Source: Variovorax paradoxus_P
Lineage (GTDB): Bacteria; Pseudomonadota; Gammaproteobacteria; Burkholderiales; Burkholderiaceae_C
Assembly: GCF_050627025.1 (NCBI RefSeq)
Contig: NZ_CP192472.1
Reading direction: 5' to 3' (one strand)
Length of the DNA: 64,000 bases
Shown here: piece after piece, positions 19,488 to 24,774 of the stretch
Position numbering within the stretch: the stretch's first letter is position 1
Layout: the number at the start of each line of letters is the position of its first letter
Translations under genes and position numbers: made by a program
Notes under the pieces: generated by a model
The model's database searches: none
Seen by the model: only the letters and a program-made list of their open reading frames with translations
What the model was told of the DNA's origin: nothing

Positions 19488-19739
19488 TCAGCGCTGCGGC
19501 TTGCCGTACTTGCGGTCGTACCAGGCACGCGCCAGTTGCACGCCGCCGCCGCCGCCCAGGCCGATCAGCAGAATGCCGAAGATCTCCCGGTTGCCATAGC
19601 CGTTGGCGCCGAAGGCATCGAGCCCCAGTTGCAGGCCGATCCAGCGGCCAAGCAGCGCACCGGCCACAAACAGCACGGCCTGCGCAACGCCAAGCTTGAG
19701 CAGCTGGCCCACCGGATGAGGCGCTTGTGGCTCGCTCAC
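19488..19739 (-). CDS. Small two-span membrane protein, 83 aa
   Basis: Start at 19739 gives MSEPQAPHPVGQLLKLGV. Two hydrophobic stretches, residues about 18-38 (VAQAVLFVAGALLGRWIGL) and 50-66 (EIFGILLIGLGGGGGVQLA), then a basic tail. Both spans are Gly-rich, suggesting close helix packing. I do not recognise a named function. Same strand as its neighbours and probably co-transcribed with the GNAT and VWA genes. Confidence 0.7.
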   Translation of the reverse strand: MSEPQAPHPVGQLLKLGVAQAVLFVAGALLGRWIGLQLGLDAFGANGYGNREIFGILLIGLGGGGGVQLARAWYDRKYGKPQR

Positions 19740-19800
19740 AGGGAAACCCCCGTGCTTCGCACTGCGGTGCGAACCCCCTTCGGAGCGGCCGGGCGGGGAC

Positions 19801-20655
19801 TCATCGGTTGTTTCGCTGCATGAAGACGAGCTTTTCGAACAGCGTCACGTCTTGCTCGTTCTTGAGCAGGGCGCCCACCAGGGGCGGCACCGCAACCTTG
19901 TCGTCCTTGCTCTGCAGGGCTTCGAGCGGAATGTCCTCGGCCACCAGCAGCTTGAGCCAGTCGAGCAGCTCGGAGGTGGAAGGCTTCTTTTTCAGGCCGG
20001 GCAGGTTGCGCACATCGTAGAAAGTCTTCATTGCGGCCGTGAGCAGCTCTTGCTTCAGGCCGGGAAAGTGCACCGCAACGATGTGCTTCATCGTCTCGGC
20101 ATCTGGGAACTTGATGTAGTGGAAGAAGCAGCGGCGCAGGAAGGCGTCGGGCAGCTCTTTCTCGTTGTTGGAGGTGATGAACACCACCGGCCGGTGCTTG
20201 GCGCGGATGAGTTCGCGCGTTTCGTAGCAGTAGAACTCCATGCGGTCGATTTCTCGCAGCAGGTCGTTCGGAAACTCGATGTCGGCCTTGTCGATTTCGT
20301 CGATGAGGAGCGCCACCGGCTGGTCGGCCGTGAAGGCCTGCCAGAGCACGCCCTTGACAATGTAGTTCTGGATGTCCTTGACGCGCTCGCCGCCGTCCAC
20401 GTCCTTGAGTTGCGAGTCGCGCAGGCGGCTCACAGCGTCGTATTCGTACAGGCCCTGCTGCGCCTTGGTGGTCGATTTGATGTGCCACTGCAGGAGCGGC
20501 AGCCCGAGCGATTCGGCCACTTCTTCCGCCAGCATGGTCTTGCCGGTGCCGGGCTCGCCCTTGACGAGCAGCGGGCGCTTGAGGGTGATGGCGGCATTGA
20601 CTGCCAGCATCAGGTCCTGAGTGGCAACGTAGTTGTCTGAGCCCTTGAATTTCAT
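19801..20655 (-). CDS. MoxR-family AAA+ ATPase
   Basis: 284 residues starting MKFKGSDNYVATQDLMLAVN at the ATG at 20655. Walker A is LLVKGEPGTGKTMLAEE, Walker B LLIDEIDKAD, sensor 1 VVFITSNNEKELPDAFLRRC with the Arg finger. MoxR ATPases act as chaperones that load or mature partner complexes together with VWA-domain proteins; the CoxE-like VWA gene at 17644 is the obvious partner. Two small genes separate the pair here, whereas in many genomes they are adjacent. Confidence 0.9.
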   Translation of the reverse strand: MKFKGSDNYVATQDLMLAVNAAITLKRPLLVKGEPGTGKTMLAEEVAESLGLPLLQWHIKSTTKAQQGLYEYDAVSRLRDSQLKDVDGGERVKDIQNYIVKGVLWQAFTADQPVALLIDEIDKADIEFPNDLLREIDRMEFYCYETRELIRAKHRPVVFITSNNEKELPDAFLRRCFFHYIKFPDAETMKHIVAVHFPGLKQELLTAAMKTFYDVRNLPGLKKKPSTSELLDWLKLLVAEDIPLEALQSKDDKVAVPPLVGALLKNEQDVTLFEKLVFMQRNNR

Positions 20656-20742
20656 GAGTGGACAGGAAGCAGGTGGAGAAGGCAGGGTGGAGAAAAGAAC
20701 ACACTCGATCCGGTTCGCGCAACCTCTTGGGCGGCTTGCCGG

Positions 20743-20769
20743 GGGTCTTGCAAGACCCTTGCATATAAT
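20743..20769 (+). promoter_or_regulatory. Palindrome and -10 element upstream of cytochrome c4
   Basis: A perfect 16-bp palindrome (GGGTCTTG/CAAGACCC, 20743-20758) is followed 5 bases later by TATAAT at 20764-20769, an ideal -10 hexamer 49 bases before the cytochrome start codon. No good -35 lies at 17 bases. The palindrome occupies the spacer, so a protein bound there could repress, or an activator could replace the -35. Confidence 0.45.
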
Positions 20770-20817
20770 CGAATGTTGATTCGAAAAACTGTATCTCCAC
20801 GAGATTGTGCGCGCAAA

Positions 20818-21513
20818 ATGAACAAGTTGTTGACCACGATGTTTGCCTTCGCTGTCGCTTGCGTGACGGTCTCGGCGCAAGCCCAGCAAGTCACGGGCAA
20901 GGCCCAGGACGGTTCCAAGAAGGTGGCAATGTGCGTGGGCTGCCACGGCATCATCGGCTACCAGGCCAGCTTTCCGGAGATTCACAAGGTCCCGATGATT
21001 GCCGGCCAGAGCGCCAGCTACATCACTGCCGCGCTCACCGCCTACAAGGGAGGCGACCGCAAGCACCCCACCATGCGCGCCATTGCCGACAGCCTGAGCG
21101 AGCAGGACATTGCCGACGTGGCCGCCTACTACAGCCAGCTGGGCCTGAAGGAAGGCGACGCGCCTCCGGCCGAAATGGCCAAGCCAATGCCTGAAAACAT
21201 CCAGGCCCTGGTGTCGCGCGACAAGGACAACAGCTGCACCAAGTGCCACGGCGCCAACTTCAATACGCCGAACGATGGCACCGTGCCCAAGCTGGCCGGC
21301 CAGCATGCCGATTACCTCTTCGTCGCGCTCAAGTCGTACCGCGTCAAGAACAACCTGCACCTGGGCCGTTCGAACGCCGTCATGGCGCAGCAGGTCGAGC
21401 CCAAGAAGTTCACCAACGCCGAACTCAAGACGCTCGCCAACTACATCAGCACGCTGCCCGGCGAGCTCAAGACGGTGCCGGAATCGCGCCTGCACCGCAG
21501 CGGCGGCCAGTAA
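20818..21513 (+). CDS. Cytochrome c4-type dihaem cytochrome
   Basis: 231 residues from the ATG at 20818 (MNKLLTTMFAFAVACVTVSA), a good signal peptide cleaved after AQA, so the product is periplasmic. Two haem c sites: CVGCH at residues 39-43 and CTKCH in the second half. Each half carries the c4/c553 motif with a distal Met (PTMRAIADSLSEQDIADVAAYY; KFTNAELKTLANYISTLPGEL). It carries electrons to terminal oxidase. The frame is open to ATG 20773 but that adds a non-signal extension. Followed by a strong terminator. Confidence 0.92.
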   Translation: MNKLLTTMFAFAVACVTVSAQAQQVTGKAQDGSKKVAMCVGCHGIIGYQASFPEIHKVPMIAGQSASYITAALTAYKGGDRKHPTMRAIADSLSEQDIADVAAYYSQLGLKEGDAPPAEMAKPMPENIQALVSRDKDNSCTKCHGANFNTPNDGTVPKLAGQHADYLFVALKSYRVKNNLHLGRSNAVMAQQVEPKKFTNAELKTLANYISTLPGELKTVPESRLHRSGGQ

Positions 21514-21559
21514 CCAGCCAGGCTTGGCAGCGCACCCCCCTCGGCTGCCGCGCACAAGA

Positions 21560-21584
21560 AAAAGCCCGCTTCAAGCGGGCTTTT
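21560..21584. terminator. Bidirectional intrinsic terminator
   Basis: AAAAGCCCGCTT / AAGCGGGCTTTT forms a stem with GCCCGC pairing GCGGGC and T-runs on both strands. It separates the plus-strand cytochrome gene from the convergent minus-strand pcaHG and can end both transcripts. Confidence 0.88.
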
Positions 21585-21609
21585 CTGCGTCTGGCGGGTT
21601 CGTCTTGGG

Positions 21610-22221
21610 TCAGACGTCGAAGAACACCGTTTCGTCTGCGCCCTGCATGCGGATGTCGATGCGGTAGCTCACCGCGCCGCCGCGCTCCACGCGCTCGGCA
21701 ATCAGCGTGTGGCGGCGCTCGGCCGGCACGCTCGCCAGCACGGCGTCTTTCGCGTTGGCATCGGCCTCGTCGCTGAAATACACGCGCGTGAACGCATGCA
21801 GCAGCAGGCCGCGCATCAGCACGATCACGTTGATGTGCGGGGCTTCGCCCGGTGTTTCAGCGCCCGGCTTCACGGTGTGGAACAAGAAGCGGTTCTGCGG
21901 ATCGGTGCCCGTGCCGGCGCGTCCGAAGGCGCGAAAGCCCATTTCGCTGGCCTCGGCCGGGGTTTGCGGGTAACGGCCTTCGCCGTCTGCCTGGCTGATT
22001 TCGACCAGCGCGTCGCCAATCGCGTTGCCGTCGCCGTCGAGCACGCGGCCTTCGAGACAAATGCGCTCGCCTCGGGCGTTGTCCAGCGCCACGGCGGCGT
22101 CGAAGGGCTGGTTGAAGTCGTAGCCGTACTGCGTCGCGGTAAGGCCGTAGGCGAAGTAGGGGCCCACGGTCTGGGAAGGGGTCTGGCCGAAGTCGGCTTC
22201 CTGGGCGGTCATCAATGGCAT
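21610..22221 (-). CDS. pcaG: Protocatechuate 3,4-dioxygenase alpha subunit
   Basis: 203 residues starting MPLMTAQEADFGQTPSQTVG at 22221, with AAAGGATTT ahead. The intradiol-dioxygenase core appears as RICLEGRVLDGDGNAIGDALVEI and later PGEAPHINVIVLMRGLL. The alpha subunit lacks the full Tyr/His iron set, which sits in the beta subunit. It cleaves the ring of protocatechuate to beta-carboxy-muconate, the entry to the beta-ketoadipate route. 11 bases after pcaH, same operon. Confidence 0.93.
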   Translation of the reverse strand: MPLMTAQEADFGQTPSQTVGPYFAYGLTATQYGYDFNQPFDAAVALDNARGERICLEGRVLDGDGNAIGDALVEISQADGEGRYPQTPAEASEMGFRAFGRAGTGTDPQNRFLFHTVKPGAETPGEAPHINVIVLMRGLLLHAFTRVYFSDEADANAKDAVLASVPAERRHTLIAERVERGGAVSYRIDIRMQGADETVFFDV

Positions 22222-22232
22222 GGGAAATCCTT

Positions 22233-22958
22233 TCAGCGGTTCTCGAACGGCGTTTCGTCGGCGCCGCGCAGCACGATGTCGAACTGGTAGCCCAGCGCGT
22301 AGCCCTCTTCGGTGATGTCGAGGCTGAAGTCGGCAATCAGGCGGTTGCGGTAGCGCTCGGGCGTGCCGGTGACCATGGGGTCGTACTGCAGCAGCGGATC
22401 GCCGGGAAAGTACATCTGCGTGACCAGGCGGCTCGCAAAGCTCTGGCCGAAAAGCGACAGGTGAATGTGCTGCGGACGCCAGGCGTTCGGATGGTTGCCC
22501 CACGGGTACGCGCCGGGCTTGATGGTGAGAAAGCGATAGCGGCCTTCGCTGTCGGTCAGGCAGCGGCCGGCGCCCAGAAAGTTGGGATCGAGCGGTGCGT
22601 CGTGCTGGTCGACCTTGTGCACGTAGCGGCCCGATGCGTTGGCCTGCCACAGCTCGACCAGCGTATTGGCCACCGGGCGGCGGCGTTCGTCGAGCACCTG
22701 GCCGGTCAGGATCATGCGTTCGCCCAGCGGCTCGCCGTTCTTGCGGGCGTTGCGCGTCAGGTCGTGGTCGAACTCGCCGATGCTGTCGTGGCCATAGACC
22801 GGCTGCTGCAGTTCGCCCAGCGAGGCCTTCAGCGGCACCAGCGGCTTTTGCGGGCCCCGCTTCACGGTGGACTTGTAGCCGGGGTAGACATAAGAGGGGT
22901 GTGCCTCCCAGTCGCGCGGCGTGAGGACGGCCGAGGAGGCCTTCGTTTTGGTCAACAT
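22233..22958 (-). CDS. pcaH: Protocatechuate 3,4-dioxygenase beta subunit
   Basis: 241 residues, full length. Iron ligands expected of the catalytic subunit are visible: Tyr in ASGRYVHK, Tyr in KPGAYPWGN and the HxH pair in WRPQHIHLSLFG. N-terminus has the family motif HPSYVYPGYKST. GGAG lies 6 bases before the ATG at 22958. It carries the non-haem Fe(III) site that opens protocatechuate. Divergent from the LysR gene at 23068, which is the normal place for its activator PcaQ. Confidence 0.94.
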   Translation of the reverse strand: MLTKTKASSAVLTPRDWEAHPSYVYPGYKSTVKRGPQKPLVPLKASLGELQQPVYGHDSIGEFDHDLTRNARKNGEPLGERMILTGQVLDERRRPVANTLVELWQANASGRYVHKVDQHDAPLDPNFLGAGRCLTDSEGRYRFLTIKPGAYPWGNHPNAWRPQHIHLSLFGQSFASRLVTQMYFPGDPLLQYDPMVTGTPERYRNRLIADFSLDITEEGYALGYQFDIVLRGADETPFENR

Positions 22959-23053
22959 GTCGTTGTCTCCTGTCGTGGGGGACGGATCGAATCCGGAACC
23001 CGAACTTTAGAAGTCCCGTTCGATGATGTAAATTGAAGATTGATTCGTTTTGA

Positions 23054-23068
23054 ATAACCACCGGTAAT
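23054..23068. promoter_or_regulatory. Candidate operator between pcaH and the LysR gene
   Basis: ATAACC-ACC-GGTAAT (23054-23068) is an imperfect inverted repeat resembling the PcaQ box (ATAACC-N4-GGTTAT type). It overlaps the proposed TTG start of the regulator, so it would suit autoregulation as well as pcaH activation. Match judged by eye. Confidence 0.4.
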
Positions 23069-24054
23069 TGAAAAACGCAGCCGATCTTCGCCAGGACTTT
23101 GTGCGCAACGTGCAGTTGCGCCACTTGCGTTGCCTTGTCGCCGTGGCGCAAGAACGCCATCTGGCGCGCGCCGCCGAGCGGCTTTCGCTGAGCCAGCCGG
23201 CTGTTTCCAAGACGCTTTCAGAGCTTGAGTCCATCGTAGGCGCGCGCCTGGTCGAGCGCAGCAAGGCCGGCCGGCGCGGCGTTCAGGGGCTCGCGCCCGC
23301 CGGCGAGCAGTTGCTGGCCCATGCGCTGCGCGTGCTCGAGGCGCTCGACGCCAGCGCGCAGGCCGTGGCGCCCGCCTCGGGTGAGCGCGTCGAGCGGCTG
23401 CGAATCGGCGCGCTGCCGAGCGTGGCGCCGGCCTTGCTGCCTGTGGCGCTCGCGCGCTTTCGCGACCGCTGGCCCGCTGTGCAGGTGGTGGTGAAGAGTG
23501 CAGCCAACCCGGTGCTGCTCGACGAGTTGCGCGCCGGCGAACTCGACCTGGTGGTCGGCCGCATGAGCGATCCGCGCCTGATGGGCGGGCTCAGCTTCGA
23601 GCTGCTCTACACCGAGCCGCTGGTGTTTGCCGTGCGCGCCGGCCACCCCCTTACGGCGCGGCCCACCCGGGCCGTGTCGGTTCAGGCAGTGCTCGGCTAC
23701 CCGCTGGTGGTGTACGGCGAGGGCACGATTCCCCGCCACAACACCGAAAGCTTCTTGTCTGCGCGGGGCCTCGCGTTGCCTGCCAATGCCTTGCAGACGC
23801 TCGACGTTGCCGTGGCGCGCGGCCTGTTGGCGGTTTCCGATGCGGTGTGGATCACCCCCCTGGGCGCCGCGCGCGGTGAGCTGGCCGACGAGCGCCTGGT
23901 CAGGCTGCGCATCGAAACCGCCGGTACCGACGAGCCCGTGGGCCTGCTGCTGCGCAGCGAGGCCGAGCCTTCCGCCCTGCGAGGCGCCATGGCCGCCCTG
24001 CTGCGCGAGGGCGCGAAGCAGCAGGGGGCGCTGCCTTCCCGAAAGGCCGGCTAG
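23068..24054 (+). CDS. pcaQ: LysR-family regulator of protocatechuate genes, PcaQ-like
   Basis: About 328 residues. HTH region LRHLRCLVAVAQERHLARAA then LSLSQPAVSKTLSELESIVG; the sensor domain follows, with LRIGALPSVAPALLPVAL. PcaQ activates pcaHG-type operons in response to carboxymuconate, and its location divergent from pcaH supports the name. The start is uncertain: TTG at 23068 opens the frame and a GTG at 23101 is just before the conserved core; no ATG is available. The TAG stop shares CTAG with the convergent DUF1841 gene. Confidence 0.8.
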   Translation: MKNAADLRQDFVRNVQLRHLRCLVAVAQERHLARAAERLSLSQPAVSKTLSELESIVGARLVERSKAGRRGVQGLAPAGEQLLAHALRVLEALDASAQAVAPASGERVERLRIGALPSVAPALLPVALARFRDRWPAVQVVVKSAANPVLLDELRAGELDLVVGRMSDPRLMGGLSFELLYTEPLVFAVRAGHPLTARPTRAVSVQAVLGYPLVVYGEGTIPRHNTESFLSARGLALPANALQTLDVAVARGLLAVSDAVWITPLGAARGELADERLVRLRIETAGTDEPVGLLLRSEAEPSALRGAMAALLREGAKQQGALPSRKAG

Positions 24055-24485
24055 TCCTTGGTCGCGCGGCGCTGCACGCAGGCCACGTAGCCATCGCCGT
24101 CGGGCGGGCGGCCGGCGCGCTGGCTCTCCCACATCATCTGCCCGAGGCATTCCATGGCCTCGTGATGCGCATCGAGCAATGAGCCGCGGCGCGCGGCCAG
24201 CAACTCGACCGCCTGGCGGATGCCGCGCGGCTGGTCGATCGAGCATTGCTCGCTGATCGAAAGATGCATCGACAGGTGCAGGAACGGGTTCTCCCGGCCG
24301 TTCGAGCCGTCGTACACGCGCGCCACCGCCGCATCGGCGTCGGCCAGGTCCTCGTGGTATTCGGGGTGCGCGTCGATCCATCCCGCGGCAATCGTCTCGA
24401 GGGCTTCCATCGGCAAGCCTTGCCGGTGCTTTGCGTACACGTCGCAGAAGAAGCGTCGCACGTCTTCCTGGGAGGGATTGAACAT
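24051..24485 (-). CDS. DUF1841 family protein
   Basis: 144 residues. Begins MFNPSQEDVRRFFCDVYAKH, the conserved DUF1841 opening, and includes HPEYHEDLADADAAVARVYD and NPFLHLSMHLSISEQCSID, where the conserved His pairs sit. No signal or membrane span. Function unknown in the family; the clustered His and acidic residues could bind metal. Its stop overlaps that of pcaQ. Confidence 0.85.
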   Translation of the reverse strand: MFNPSQEDVRRFFCDVYAKHRQGLPMEALETIAAGWIDAHPEYHEDLADADAAVARVYDGSNGRENPFLHLSMHLSISEQCSIDQPRGIRQAVELLAARRGSLLDAHHEAMECLGQMMWESQRAGRPPDGDGYVACVQRRATKD

Positions 24486-24585
24486 ATCTATATGAGGGAG
24501 CCGAAAAGGGGGAAGAAAAAAGCCGGGTGAATCCGCGTGTGGAGGGCTCGGAACACGCCTGATGTTCCGGTAGCACGACGTTACA

Positions 24586-24599
24586 TCGTTACGTAACGA
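24586..24599. promoter_or_regulatory. 14-bp palindrome, candidate upstream activator site for the repeat-protein promoter
   Basis: TCGTTAC/GTAACGA is a perfect palindrome about 150 bases before the predicted sigma-54 start site, the usual distance for an enhancer-binding protein. Its 10-bp core GTTACGTAAC recurs at 50391-50400 upstream of the Tad operon. The rest of 24486-24720 has no gene; no other clear signal is seen. Confidence 0.4.
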
Positions 24600-24723
24600 A
24601 GGGCGAAAAGAGGCTGGCGAGCGCGCTTTCCTGAGTGGTCCGATGGCGGAGAAATAAAAAAATCTCGTTATAGATCAATGGCTTATTGCGAGCGATGTGC
24701 CCTGTCGAACAACTGTTAACGAT

Positions 24724-24740
24724 TTGGCACGCCTGTTGCC
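24724..24740 (+). promoter_or_regulatory. Sigma-54 (RpoN) promoter of the repeat-protein gene
   Basis: TTGGCACG-CCTG-TTGCC matches the consensus YTGGCACG-N4-TTGCW nearly perfectly. GG at 24726-24727 and GC at 24738-24739 are exactly 10 bases apart, as the -24/-12 elements must be. Transcription would begin near 24750, giving a 25-base leader with AGAGG 6 bases before the ATG at 24775. This promoter class needs an AAA+ activator; one is encoded at 36389-37816. Confidence 0.85.
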
Positions 24741-24774
24741 CCTGTACATGCATCTTTTGTCACAGAGGCCCACC

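Noticed and set aside
21568..21584. Small RNA near the cytochrome terminator
   Set aside because: Only the terminator stem is visible and no promoter precedes it in the gap.
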